64,000 nucleotides of DNA from Bolinopsis microptera (GCF_026151205.1 NC_087084.1:1588312-1652311); one strand, 5' to 3'. Numbered from the stretch's first letter, positions 22,885 through 35,323 are shown. Notes: a model not told the origin generated them from the letters alone. Program-made: numbers and translations.

Positions 22885-24912
22885 GGTAAGCTAAACCTAC
22901 GGAACAATTTTTTAGAATTTTACCGTGTATGCCATCTGGTCCCTGGGCTTTATTTGAATTAATATTTGAAAGAAGCTTACGAACATCCCGATGATCGAAG
23001 TCAATATCAAAATCAACATCATTGACATAGGAGATGTCAGTGTCATAAAGTGAAGGATCCGAAAACTGGTTATAAAAGAAAGAATTGAAAAGTTCAGCTT
23101 GATCTTTGGGTTTGAACCGAAGCTGTCCAGAATAACTAACACAATTAGGAATACGGCAGGAGTTAGATTTATACTTAACATGTGACCAAAACTTCTAAGT
23201 TATAAGCGCTGGATCATCACTATTGAAAAGATTATCTCTTATTTTGGCTGATGAGAGCCTCTTAAAATCTTTACGGCTAGTAACAAACTTTAACTCATCA
23301 GAAATAGAACCAGAAGTTTTAAATTTAGCTCTGAGTCTATCTTTTTTACGGCATGAAGAAAAAAGTTCACTATCGAACCACGGGGGTTGGAACTCTGATT
23401 TAATAGTTACTTTAGGAATATGTATATCAACTAAATTCATAATGCAGTCTTTAACTAACTTCCAAGACGAATCAGGATCTAGGCATTCTAGGACTTGCCA
23501 ATTAATCGAGCATAATTCACGATTAATCATGTCCCAGTTTGCTTTCTTAAAATTATAGATTTTACGTTTAGGAGTTTTCTTACGGGAAAAGGAGCTTTTA
23601 ATTGAAAAAGTGACAGGAAAATGATCAGATTTGCACACGGAATGAGGATCACAGACATTCAAGTTATCAATTGTGTTATCATAATTACTGAGAAGAATGT
23701 CTAATGTATTACCACTTTTATGGGTGGGTGATGTGATCAAATGGGAGAGAGAAAGATCACTGAAAGAATCTATGAAGGATTGCTCAATAGGTACGGTACT
23801 GGATGAAGATAGCCAGTCTGTATGGGGGAGATTAAAATCACCAATAACATAGATTTTAGGGGGATTCTTTTTGGAAACTAGCTTGCGAATATAACTAACT
23901 ATGACATCATGATTAGGTAATCCAAGAGTTCCTACTCTATAACAAGTACAGATTACAATACTCTCTTTGTTAGGAAAAGCAATTTTAATCCAAGCATTTC
24001 TGCACCTAGGCTAACTGGTAGTCGGGTTGTAGTGGCGTCGAGATCAGACCGAACAGCCAAAAGAACACCACCTCCATTTTCCCTAAACTTTTGAGGGTTA
24101 TTAGGATCTTGAGGATGAGTCTTTCTCGTGCGGTCATTGCGGAAGATTTCATATTGAGAAGAAGGAAAGATTTCGTTGCTAGAAATAGACTTTTTGAGCC
24201 AAGTCTCATTTAGGGCAATTATGTCAGGCTGCTCTATGTTAGCAAAGGATTGAAGTTCGGAAATCTTATTACCATAAAGAAGGGGATGGGAGGAGCTTAG
24301 GTTACTGAAAGGAATAAGACCTTGGACATTTTGGTAGAGTACAGATAGGGAGTTGGGACCTGGATTAAGCATAGAAGGATTAACAAGAGTTATCAAAAGA
24401 AAGTTAAGAGAGAAAACCCAAAGAATGAATAAAGAGACTAGACGCCTGAGGCGGCTGGAATACTTGACTCTATTCATCTTACCAGGGAGAAGAACATTTC
24501 TTATAAACCATGAGGAGATAATTACAAAGAAAAGTTTGATGTGGGAGCAAGCAAGAAATGGTATAAGATAACGTGGGCTGTCAAGGAGTAGAGAGGAATG
24601 AATATTAGAATCTAGGGGGAATACGGTGTTCATGGATCTAGTCGTGGAGAGAAGAATTGGGAGAAAGTAAGTCATGATGAGAGAATAGAAGAGAAACATA
24701 TGATTATGATAATTGTACTTGATGTGTGGGGTGTATGGAGACTTAAATGTGTAAATTTTGTTAGGTATAAACGTGTTGATATGTATATGTGTATTTCTTG
24801 ACTGTGTACGAGGCCTTTTGCATGCAAAAAGACCTATTCTAAGTCTAAACGATTCATTGTCTAACATATGGGAAAATGGGCAGTGACCGAATGTACCTGA
24901 AATAGGAGGCAT
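22885..24912 (-). pseudogene. LINE endonuclease and RT N-terminus
   Basis: In one frame (24912-23953) a long N-terminal extension leads to endonuclease motifs YQNVQGL, PDIIALNETWL and GGGVLLAV. After a frameshift near 23953 come GDFNLP and a further block (23740-23195) with SPTHKSGNTLDILLSN and SDHFPV. After a stop near 23195 the RT start KAQGPDGIHGKILK is in another frame. Each block is recognisable but the ORF is not intact. Confidence 0.85.
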
Positions 24913-25009
24913 AAAATTGAGAAAAAGATTAAATCAGAGATTTGTTTGAGTTTTAATTTTAGGCGCAACGTCTTAATCAAAATATTAAATGAAAGAAAAG
25001 ATCAAAGAT

Positions 25010-25490
25010 TTAGATTCCCAGAAGATTATTTACAACCCTGTCAAAACTGTGTTGGTTTACAACAAACTTAAGCCAAGTGGACAGTAAACCTACTCCTCTC
25101 ATGTTGAGATGAAGCCAATCATGGTATAGAAGTTCATTACATGATCTAAAGTCTCGAGTTAAAAAGTCTGAGAAACAGTCTAAGAACACGCAATTATTAT
25201 TTAGGCATAAGTCTTTAAGTAGATTATTAAAATCTAGAACATTCTTTGCTATGTAGGAATATAAACACTTAATAGGAAGACAACATTGGATAATTATAAT
25301 TGCAGCGGGAAATAACTGCTTAGTGGTGTCAATTAAGTCATTAAGATACTTCCTAAGGAACTGAACCCCATACTTAGAATGTTTTATGTCATTTGTACCA
25401 ACACTCAATATAATTTTTTCAATATCGTCAGCTTCTGCAGCTGCATGAGTTTTATGAAAATGCTGAATGTTTTCAGTTAGTACACTTCTA
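25010..25490 (-). pseudogene. LINE ORF1 esterase (SGNH/GDSL-like) C-terminal part
   Basis: Contains SVGTNDIKH (block III, GxND) and, about 100 residues later, HDWLHLNMRG (block V, D-x2-H), the two most conserved motifs of the SGNH hydrolase fold. The frame extends back to about 25490, where the LINE is truncated, so the nucleophile block is missing. Such esterases are found in ORF1 of CR1/L2 LINEs. Confidence 0.8.
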
Positions 25491-25505
25491 AAGATAAATT
25501 AGGTT

Positions 25506-27398
25506 AACGATCAAAAAATGTATACATGAATGTATACATAATGTACACATAATGTACATAATGTATACATAATGTACATAATTTATACATGGCTAAATTT
25601 AAATTGTCAATCTATCATACCAGGTGAATTCTGCTAGTACATCGACGAGTTTAGATACCATAGATGGTGGTATAATCTTTACTGAAGTTTTTCTCCTTCT
25701 CAGGTTAGAACCTCTTTCGAGAGTTCACATTTGAATGGTCCTCTCTCATTATTATAATATCTTAAGATATCTTGCACCATATTCCTCTTTAAAAGTATCA
25801 TCTAAAGTTCAACAATCGGTCCTGGACCTATTGAAAAATTCAACAGAATGAAAGCATGGCAGTACATGTAGGTTATTAATTTGATGATCTTCAGTTCTGA
25901 TTCTATGACAGCACGCTCAAAAGATGATTTAGTTTCACAACATGGTGCTTGTGATTATTCCGTCCGAGTCCAGAATTCAGTTCAAGTATCCCTTAGAAAG
26001 AAATTCTCGTTGATCGGTTAGTGTTGTTATAATCTTTATGGAACAAGCTCTTTTTATACTGGAAGAAAAGGGCGTCTAATTTCCCCATTCTTAGTAAGAT
26101 TTTTTGTGGGCCTGGAAATTCAAACCTAAATTTTGACAAAATTATGTTCCACGTCGCCGAATGCCGCCACGCCGGGCCATTTTGGGCACGCCGCCGCCGC
26201 TTGGCGAAAAATGAACCGGCGTGCATCACTGCTACCGGAAACTACCGAGTATCAATCTATTTTCCGGTGTGGACACAATAAGAAAGTGCTTACAGTCCGA
26301 CTATAAACTGCTTAACTGCAGTGTTCATTCCCAATCTCAAGTATCGACCAATTTTCCGCTCTGCGAGCAGCAGTCACTGGTTGGTATGTTGTGCGAACAT
26401 TGCTGAATAATCTTCTGCTGGACAGAGTTCCGTTGAAAATATTTATATTGAATTTAAAATGGCTCTTCCTGATCCAGTCTTCCTGATCCAGTCTGTGACG
26501 CGTTAGTCAATGCGTCACATAATTATTTTCAACAACACTTAAAAGTCGTGCTTTTATTAATGATCTAGATACTAAAATATCAGCATAATTCAATAATTCA
26601 ATAAATGTTCCAATCATTCTAAAATAACATAGCATTATAATCAATATTTTGATTCAGATGCATAAATTTTCCGTTATGTAGATGATATGTTTTAATTGTC
26701 TTTTTTGTTGTTGTTTGTTTTCTTTTTTTTTGTTTTAAATACATAGTATATTCATACTTTTTTGGGTTTATTACATAATAACGATACTAGTGTCTAGTAA
26801 TATCTTATTCGATATCAACCTTGCGATCTATGATTTTTCAATTAGTTATAAAACAAATTTTGTGGAATTTGTATGATAGCATAAATAAGTTATTACCTAA
26901 ACCACTCATAATTTAACATTATTATCATCACTTTACTAATTATAGATAAGTTTGTAAAGATAAGTGATAGAAGCGATATCATATCAATATCAGCGTATAA
27001 TGTACTTAAATATACTTAATATTCTTAATGTACCTGATGTACTTAGTGTACTTAGTGTACTTAGTGTACTTAATGTACTTAAATGTACTTTATAGAATTG
27101 AAAAGAAATTCGATTCCTTGAACATATTGTCAGTATAAGTGTATAATGAATTGATATAACAATCCACACTTCCATCCAAATTTACAAAAGCTAATTTTCA
27201 CGTTGACAACGTAGTCCTGTTAAACTGACTCCCCTTAATAATTGTATCCCATGTTTTATTTGCCTATTCTTTCATCGCTCATCTGCTTTTGCTGCATATT
27301 ATTTAAGTCGATCATTTCTGGCGTTATCATCTAACTTGATCGTTTTTAGTCTGCTTTGTCTCTCAAAATGCCGTCATAAGCTCCCTTGTTTGTCGCAG
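25506..27398. other. Noncoding AT-rich interval with short repeats
   Basis: A degenerate TGTATACATAATGTACATAA repeat lies at about 25516-25590. GTACTTAGT/GTACTTAAT units lie at about 27026-27090 (the nearby minus ORF with STLSTLSTL is this repeat). A locally GC-rich patch is at 26150-26225. No gene recognised. Confidence 0.6.
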
Positions 27399-30300
27399 CT
27401 AATCATTTCTTTGTTTGTCTCGTACTTCAGTCGTCTCTGCTGTGCCTGGAACTTCTCCGTCTTGTACTGCCACACAATTCATCTCAATGGTCTCAACTGG
27501 TGATGATCGTTGTAATCTTAGCCTTAACTCTCGGTAAATTCTTGAACCAGTGATAAGGGTTCCGAGTCTTTGGATAGGTAAGCTTATAAGGTTTGTTACA
27601 GTGTCATCATAGATAAGTGGGTTTATGACTGAGTTTATCGGTAGAATAATCATTGAAAACAGGCCATACCAGGGTGTTGCATCTAGAACTTCAAGGGAAT
27701 GTAGTACACAGATCACTATGAAGGGCACCCAGCAAAGGAAATCTGTAGTGATAATGATGGCGATTCTTAAGTTCATTTTCCTATTGCGTTGTGAAATCTG
27801 TTGGTTCCCTCCTGACTGTGTCAAACTTTTAGAAGATTTGCGAGATATGATGCCAATGACCAAGTATGAGGCTGTAATGAAAAAGAAGCACACAAAGTTC
27901 AGGGCAAGAATTGCCCATACCAAGTGCCTCTGTGGATCATTTTCTTTGACAAAATATTTGAAGAGGCAAACACCATCGTTTCCATAGAAATCTATCTTTT
28001 GGATGTTTTTCGTGTAGTCTTCATAACCATTATCGTGAGAATACATCTCGGACATCATTTTGTTGATCATACGCCAGCTTAGTGTTGTTTCCTTCATTCT
28101 ACCAAAGTATCCTTGAAAGACGGCAAATAGTGTCTGCTTGTTCATTGTTCCAATAAATACCTTTATCTCTTCTGCATACTTGACTCCATTGACAAAGAAA
28201 TCCTCGAATATGGAAATAATTGGGATTACAGCAATGACAATGGACGCCAACGTCATCATTAAAACACCTCCTGCAACTTGGAGTGATTTTAACAATGTAA
28301 CTTCTCCCGGAATTCTCATGGAGTTGTGTATTCCGTAAATTCGGGTGAGGCTCAATGCACACATAGCAAAAAGCGAGACTTGAGATCCTATGGTGCTAAG
28401 AACTCCAATAGTTGAACATTGGATGCTGGTAATCCATCCGATCTGTTGGGCACAATATTCTTCCTTGAAGATTACACCATCATAAATTGATATGACCAAT
28501 AAGTAGATACCAACTAAAAGGTCTCCAAAAGATATCATCATGATAAGGGACTTATTAAACAGAGCTACGGTAGTTCTACAGTTCTTTAAGGTTCCAGTAT
28601 TTTTGGACATGATGATAAAATTTGCCAGGACGGCTAGAAATCCTATAACCCACGATGACCATTTGAGAGCATTCCCTTCTAAAATTTGTCTTGAGCACTG
28701 GTCATTGCATTCGTCTGTCAAATCCAGGCAGTCAAATGATCCGTCACATTTCTTTGTCACCGGTATGTAGCTACCGTTACATTTGAAGTTATTTGTGCAG
28801 CTGTCCTCATCCGAACCATCCCCGCAATCATCGATGAGATTGCATACTTGCGAGTAATCAATGCAAGTTATATTATTGTCACAGACAAAATATCTGTTCG
28901 TATAAATATTTCCATATGATTTTGTAACAAATGTTAGGAATTTGTTATTGGCTATCGTCCCTATTCGTTTATGATGTTGTCCTGGGCACGCCTCATATCT
29001 AGGAATATTTCTCAGTGGACAGGAAGAGTTGATACACTTTTCTGCACAACTTGTGTACAAATATTGTTCTCCAAACATGTGGTCACAATTTTGAGTAACA
29101 TTTGGCATTATAACAGTTGTATTGGTTCCTCCGTAAACGTTTTCATTTGAAAATATAAACGTGCTAATCGTGAAGCAATGATTTTTGAAGTTTTTAGTGT
29201 TTTTTATCCCCTTTATGCAATATGATAAATGCTTTACCAGGCTTTTGCCAGTTGATAAAACAGTTGTGGACAGTTTCGGTTGTTTGCGGGACTCAGAGCA
29301 GATCTTATTTTCATTTCCACATGTTTCAACTCCATTGCATAGTTTACTAAATTCCACATATCCAGGGTCACCCGATGGACAAAGGTACACATTTTGACAT
29401 GTATCGTTGCTGATAACATATCTTAATGATTTGGTGCTCCCACAAGTAGGCCAAATGTCATCTTCGTCGATTCCATTCAAACAGTCCTTAACACCGTCTC
29501 TTAACCAAGCTAGAGGTATTGGGAGTTCCCCATTCTGGCCGACACGTCTTTCACACTTTACCAGTGTCATGGTGATGCAGATATAATCAGTTTCATCACT
29601 TGTATCAATGCAGTCTGGTTGACCATCGCACATTAAGTGTTTGTGAACAGTACACTGACTAGAGGTTTGTATGCACTGGTTCTCAAAGTTATCGTCACAT
29701 ATTGCCTTTTTACCAAAGCAGATCATATATTTTGATACAGAGGACAAGTATCCGTTAACAAGACACCTTACCCCTACTCTGGCGGGATCTGAACAATTTG
29801 TTTGATATGAAGCATAATCATTGCAGTGTTTGTTGTAATGGGCTACCACTGTACATCTTGTAAAGTTGTGTACAGGTACTGTAAGTTTAGTCCAGGAATG
29901 TTCACAAGTGTACTGTGTTTCATTAGTAACGGTACAGTTAGCTTCGTCCACTCCGTTAACACAGTCCTTATATCCATTACATATATCAACTGGTAGTATG
30001 TAGTTTACTATTCCTGGTCTATACTTACTGTCACAATACATACCGTAACTGTATCCGTTACAAGTAGCCTCGCCCTCACAGTAGTTCTCATCACATTTAT
30101 CATTACAGATTAGATTAGACGCTATCTTTTCCCCACTCGGCATAGTTATCATTTCGCTGCATCCCTCCTCATCTAATTCTGTATTAGCACAGTCATGTTC
30201 TCCATTACACATACTACGACTAAATTCTAATGAGTTGTATAAGTCGCCCCTAATACTACACAGAAATCCTCCACAAAGAAGGTTGCCATTTGTTACAGTG

Positions 30301-30757
30301 ATCCCGTAATCACCACAAGCCTGATAGAAGTGTGGATCATCTGAACATAAAGCAAGGAACATTTCTCCTTTCCTGTCCATCCGATAATACTCCTCTGTGT
30401 TGTGACACTTGTAACCTTCCGGACATACTTGTCTCAAGAATCCTCTGTCTTCTTGAAAACTGCACGTATTTTCTGCAAATTGTTTTTATGAGCAATGTGC
30501 TAAGCTTTTTATTCATTTACTTAAAACGTTAAAACAAAATTTACTTTCTTTAAACTGATATAGGTCGATTTTAATTTTTACACGTGATGATATAACTACT
30601 CAACTATATATAAGTAATAATTACCTTCGGACCATGACCAAGGATCTGTCATTGAGCTTGTGGTAGGATAAATCGATGTCGTGTGGTGACTCTGTGATGG
30701 CGAGGCTGTATCTGATTTACCAAGTTTCAACAGGATCAGTAATATTGCAAGTTTCAT
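27399..30757 (-). CDS. GPCR with LDL-receptor class A repeats, about 1068 aa
   Basis: Two exons. Exon 1 is 30757-30625 (signal peptide MKLAILLILLKLG..., then a Ser/Thr-rich linker, donor AAG|GTAATT). Exon 2 is 30472-27399 (acceptor TTTGCAG, phase 1 on both sides). The ectodomain is about 600 residues with seven or eight LDLa-type modules (for example CNGEHDC..DEEGC, CDGQPDC..SDET, CNLIDDCGDGSDEDSC, CDGSFDCLDLTDEC). It is followed by seven membrane spans at about 645-1000 of rhodopsin class: CWVPF in TM6, NPLIYD in TM7. The TM3 end reads LTRIYGI, so Arg of DRY is kept but Asp and Tyr are not. The tail is short, about 65 residues. This resembles the invertebrate GRL101/relaxin-receptor-like group, though I see no leucine-rich repeats. 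Ligand unknown. The ORF is intact. Confidence 0.9.
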
Positions 30758-31164
30758 AGCTGCATAGATAATATGTTAATTAAGATGGGATTTAAAGGTG
30801 ATTGTAAATTTGTTCAAACACCGTTTATGGCCACAACCGTTTATGGCTACTATACCGCCTCAAGTACACACAAAGCAAGAGAATATACGAGCACAAACTT
30901 AGACAGATAGGATCACTCATCACCCCCAGTATTTCCAAACACTTACACACCTCAACACAACAAACATTTGGCTCCAGACCGCCGCCGCCTAAAAGTAACA
31001 CGGTGCACATCCGTGCCTCTCACCTTACGACACCCTCACAACCTTTGACATACCAGCTCCCACATTCCATTTACCTCTCCTCATCATCGACCCCAAAGAA
31101 AGACACTACAGACAAACTCTCCGGACAGACTCTTTCCACCGGAGAAAGCGACGTACTCACGTAT
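30758..31164. other. Upstream region of the GPCR gene
   Basis: No ORF worth calling. It should hold the receptor's minus-strand promoter. GTTTATGGC is repeated at about 30822-30847. Confidence 0.4.
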
Positions 31165-31313
31165 CAGAGACAAAAGAAAATCGTAGCATGTACGGAATCG
31201 CGATTTTTCCCATTATTTGCGACAAATTTTATGTATAGTTTAATGTATAGTCTGTTAAAAATTGCAGTATCGCGATTTTTGGCCAAAATAATCTCGAAAT
31301 CCTTTTGTCCCTG
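31165..31313. mobile_element. hAT MITE, copy 1 (149 bp)
   Basis: Ends CAGAGACAAAAG and CTTTTGTCCCTG, flanked by a perfect 8-bp duplication TCACGTAT (31157-31164, 31314-31321). Inner blocks AATCGCGATTTTT and TATGTATAGTTTAATGTATAGT match the copy at 39239-39384 in reverse orientation. Noncoding. 8-bp duplications and CAGRGR ends indicate hAT transposase. Confidence 0.92.
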
Positions 31314-31559
31314 TCACGTATACTCTCTTTTGGCCTGAAATTCGTCCTGACACCCACATCAGATCCCACCCTTGAACTAACTCCCCTTAGTTAAAATGTC
31401 ACCAAACAGCTTGGTGAAGGTCGAAAGCCTCCGCCACCTATCAGGTTGCCTCTGTATTATCCAAATTTGACAAACGACGACCCATGACAATTTGACTCCC
31501 CAACAACGTAAAGCTCTCAAATCATTAAAATTTAAAATCTAAGAAATCTGAATTGAAAT

Positions 31560-32392
31560 TTCTTCCTGCCATGATAAGGGAAACTCCACTGTGGTGTTAA
31601 CCCACGAACAATACATAAATAAAGTTAATTATCACTTGACCTCAGGTAGTTACACCCTTTTAAACATAAACCGCACACAATCTGTCACCTCCAAACTGTA
31701 TAAACTTATAAAGCACTCGAGAAACTCCACAACGACAAGAAGATCACGACAGACCACCTCAAAAAGATGCGGAAGCTCCACCCTAGATGGCCGGACAAAC
31801 TAAGATCCATAAACCTGGCGCACCCATCCGTCCCGTAGTTAGCTTTTACAACATTCCCTTACAAGCGCTCCACAAAGTCTTTGCTACATTCCTCAAACCC
31901 CTATGCCTCAAAGACTCCTCAGACTTCAAACACCGTCTCGACTTATTTCTAAATCTTGCTTACTCATATTACACCTCCCTAGATGTGCAATCCCTCTACA
32001 TCTCCTGTGACTTGCGCCTGGCCCTTAAAATAGTCATCTCGTCTTACGAACAGAATCCTACTCTCCTTCCCTCCAACCTTACCACCACCACAATAAGATC
32101 CCCCATCAACTTTTGCCTCGAAAACTCCTACCTCCAATTTAATGGCTCCCAATACGAAGGTGGCACCATGTGACCATGGGTTCCCCTTTATCGTTGCAAT
32201 ACGCCTTGCCTAAATAGAGTCCTTAGCCCTCTCCTCATGTCCTGACCCCCTAATATCTACTCCCACTTCGTTGACGAAGACCTCGGATCCTTCAGAGACA
32301 GACAACACGCAGAATCCTTCCTCACCTTCCTCAACTTCCTCACCGAAGACCTCAAATTCACACAAGAACACGAAAAAGAAGAATCTCTGGGC
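31560..32392 (+). pseudogene. Penelope-like retroelement RT fragment
   Basis: Frames jump but the order is right for Penelope-like elements: an N-terminal block (TQSVTSKLYKLIKHSRN), then TKIHKPGAPIRPVVSFYN (the PKIHK..G.P.RPIVS signature), TSLDVQSLYIS, FCLENSYLQFNG and YEGGTM (usually G.AMGSP). A stop and frameshift come next, then SHFVDEDLGSF at the catalytic FxDD position, with an extra residue. ORF starts at 31591 and 31787 are only open pieces. No GIY-YIG endonuclease is visible; the copy is truncated and dead. Confidence 0.8.
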
Positions 32393-32393
32393 T

Positions 32394-32437
32394 GCCAAGT
32401 TTCAACAGAATAATTAATATTGCAAGTTTTATATAGT
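32394..32437 (-). pseudogene. Decayed copy of the GPCR signal-peptide exon
   Basis: On the minus strand, AAACTTGCAATATTAATTAT and TCTGTTGAAACTTGG match the start of the receptor's exon 1 at 30757-30720 (AAACTTGCAATATTACTGAT, CCTGTTGAAACTTGG). The ATG is replaced by ATA. It abuts the end of the Penelope-like fragment, so a segment of the receptor gene was duplicated locally or carried with the retroelement. Confidence 0.7.
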
Positions 32438-32867
32438 GACCACAGATTTAATGACAGATGAAACCGTCCTCAATGGCCGGTGCTTGATTCTTTGACTGAA
32501 GATATTTCGACCTACGAGTGGCATTTGGATTTCTCTCTGATGAACAAAAGCAAACGAACTGGTACATTAAGTGAGCCCGGGAAGATAGTAGGAGTGTGGA
32601 ATGGGAGAGCCTTGCTCACAAGATTTGCCTAATCGCTATTGTTCTATTTCGCTCCAATTCCTTGTAGCCCCTCTTTACTCGTTTACCCATTGTTTTATGA
32701 ACGATTAAGTGATTAAAGGGGAAGCAGAAACATTGCGTGTGTGTTAAGGTGTGTGCCATAGGTAACTTACTAGTTGAGACGGCACTCGGCAATTCATGTA
32801 ACTTAATGTTGAACTCAAAGCCATGAAAGGTTACTATTGTTATGTGATGCAGATTGCAGGGTGTAAG

Positions 32868-33013
32868 CAATGGCGAAACGACCGCCCCCACTAAAAAACT
32901 TTTAAAAGATTTTACAAACGTATTCTTTAAAAATCAGGATATTAGAACAATTAAAGGGGAGAGGGGCGGCAAAATTTAGCGAGTGGGCGGCCCACAGGGA
33001 CGTTTCGTCACTG
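32868..33013. mobile_element. Probable hAT MITE, 146 bp
   Basis: Termini CAATGGCGAAACG and CGTTTCGTCACTG (inverted, two mismatches) are flanked by GGTGTAAG and AGTATAAG, a likely 8-bp duplication with two substitutions. The interior is G-rich near the right end (GGGGAGAGGGGCGGC). This is a different family from the 31165/39239 MITE. Confidence 0.6.
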
Positions 33014-33127
33014 AGTATAAGGATTACACTGTTTATCCACTAAGAGCAACCCAAAAAGCTTGAACTTGAAGGCAATGTACTATGAAAATGCTATCCTGAC
33101 TATGGTCACCTTTTATTTGGAGATGGT

Positions 33128-33179
33128 AACACTTCATTTTTCCTAAACGTTTATAAACGCTTAGGAAAAATGAAGTGTT
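33128..33179. repeat. 52-bp near-perfect palindrome
   Basis: 26-bp arms with no loop and one mismatch. AACACTTCATTTTTCCTAA is mirrored at the right end. It could be an extreme fold-back relic or a hairpin-forming element. Confidence 0.9.
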
Positions 33180-33378
33180 CCATAAAGATAATCTGAAAGT
33201 TCATTAAGTAATATGAATTTCTTGATTTTTATGTGAAATTAAGCCTTTTCTCTTGAAATTGAAAATATTTATTTATCTTTTTTTAAATATTTTTAGGTGC
33301 TATGAAAGAGACATTGTCAATATATTTCTGTGAAACGTTGAAACATTTTAATTAACCTCCCGATATTTATCCTATTAG

Positions 33379-35323
33379 GTGAAGCTGTTGCCATAACACC
33401 AGTTCTGACAACGGAGGGACGACGAGCCATTTTGACTACTTATTTCACTGCCATAGACGTATCCGACGTCAGGATCACATGGCAAAAAAGAAGTAAGTAA
33501 ACTTTATCTTAGTTAACAAAAGTAATTGTGTTCACAGTTGTATGTTTTTTGAATGATAAGATGTCATTGTTTTTATAAACAAGTTTAAACTTAATATTTA
33601 CAGTTGAACAAAAATTCAGTTCAATAAAAACTTCAATTTTATACCATTTATAACAAACAAAACTAAATTAAAAACAAACCAATAATTAAAGGGAGTAGAA
33701 CTAAGTTCTAGCTATAATAAATGCTGTGTTTTAGTTTAACCAAACTAAACAAGAAAGTGAGTACAACTAAGTAACTCAAGAAGTTTAGAGAATGCCAATC
33801 TAATAAAACTTTGATAATTACTACTAGATGGACGGTCAATAAATTGGGAAAGTCTTCCATCGGATCACCAGTACCGTACACTTATCTCTCCAATTGATAA
33901 GAAAGGTGTGATGTCTACCAAACTCCTCATTCAGAGATTGACTAGTAGCGATGTTACAGGTTATATGATATTGATAGGTTCTTCAATAATTTTAAAATCC
34001 CGATATTTTAGTTAAACTAGTATCATGTTATTGTTTAACCGTGGTGTCTGCAGTTGCTGATGCTGCTGCACTTTATAAAACACGTGTATAATTTATTTTT
34101 GGATAACATATCTCTCTAATATAGTTTTAAATCAAAATATAATTAAACATGCATTTTAATTTTGAAGTTTTGAAGTCTATGTTTCAGATTACAGAGCGGT
34201 TATTTTCCTTTCTGGTCAACAGCAAACATGCGACGTAATATCCGTCAAGTCAGTTGAAGCAGCAATTTCCAAAGTAAAAGCCGTTTTTGAAAGGTCGACT
34301 GCAATCTTTTCAGTTTCAGTCCTTGGAGACATCAAGCCATTGAGTGTATTCCTTCACTATCATGGTTTGTTTTTCTTCGATTATGATTCAGTTTACATCG
34401 TTTTAAGACTTTTAAAGTTGTATGATTCCTACACCGAAACATTAACGGAAGGTCTATGGCAACACTAATAAATTAAGAATAAAGAAAAATAATGCATGAT
34501 AAATTGAGAAACAGCTGGCTCATCCTGTATTTCTTATAAAATGCAGGTTTATTGTGTATCAAAGTTTGCAACTACAATGATATTTTTCTCAGAAGGGAAC
34601 AAAGATATTTCAATATCCCTTCCAGACTTCTCTGCAGTATCGGGCCCCTACACAATCTCACATCATTTAAAAGAAGTGTATTCTTGCGACGGTGGTCTTT
34701 ACAGCTTCAGGTGTTATTTCATTTGAAAAATTGTATATTAGAAATTACTTAATTCAGCCACTTATCGTATTACTTTTATTTTTGTAAATCGTGCTTTATA
34801 TTGTTGTCGAAGCATCGACTTACAATCCGATAAAGGTCACAATTAATGAAGTTCACTATATAATATAGAAATGATAAATTGATTACACACATGGTCCAAA
34901 TTTGCATGCCCCCTCAGGATTAAGTTGGACACTGGATTCGAATTCAGTACCGATGAGACGACCCTAAAAATAAAACAACGCTGTAAGCCACCCCGTACGC
35001 CACCAAATGCACATTTGAAAATGGTCAGTATCTATGGATATGTTATTACATATTGGATAGTCAGATTAAAACTAATAAGCATTTCATTTTCTCGATTTGA
35101 CAAGTCCTTTTTCATATCCATTATACTCAATGAATCCATTTTGCAGGTTGAAATTGCTGAATCGGACGACTATAAATATGTCGTCACGTGTATTGATGTA
35201 AAGATGGTTTTCATGAACGAGGATGCGAAGGAAGTGGTGTGTAACACATCTACCGGAGTATACTACACTAGAACTGATCTTAGTCCTTGTTTGAGAGTTA
35301 TCGAACAAATTTACCCTCAATAA
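33379..35323 (+). CDS. Secreted or extracellular protein, five 3'-terminal exons
   Basis: Five exons join in one frame with GT-AG borders and matching phases: 33379-33492, 34188-34364, 34593-34710, 34918-35023 and 35147-35323 (stop). They give about 230 C-terminal residues. Motifs include DVRITWQKR, YRAVIFLSG, EVYSCDGGLYSF, LDTGFEFSTDE and VVTCIDVK. Six cysteines are spread over the last four exons. No membrane span occurs in this part and the protein ends IYPQ. Short beta-strand-like segments with a central Trp and paired Cys suggest Ig- or sushi-like extracellular modules, but I cannot name the family. The 5' exon or exons (signal peptide) were not found. Related exons lie at 19821-20286. 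Confidence 0.7.

Larger units (their letters stand above)
20760..25505 (-). mobile_element. CR1/L2-type LINE, 5'-truncated and decayed
   Basis: Read on the minus strand it contains, in order, an SGNH/GDSL esterase-like ORF1 end, an apurinic-type endonuclease, a reverse transcriptase and a short 3' UTR ending in ATTATTATTATTTTTG repeats. Esterase-bearing ORF1 plus a trinucleotide 3' tail is characteristic of CR1/L2-group LINEs. The endonuclease-RT ORF is broken by frameshifts and stops (near 23195 and 23953) and by a MITE at 22282-22877. The 5' end stops abruptly near 25505 within ORF1. Confidence 0.88.
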
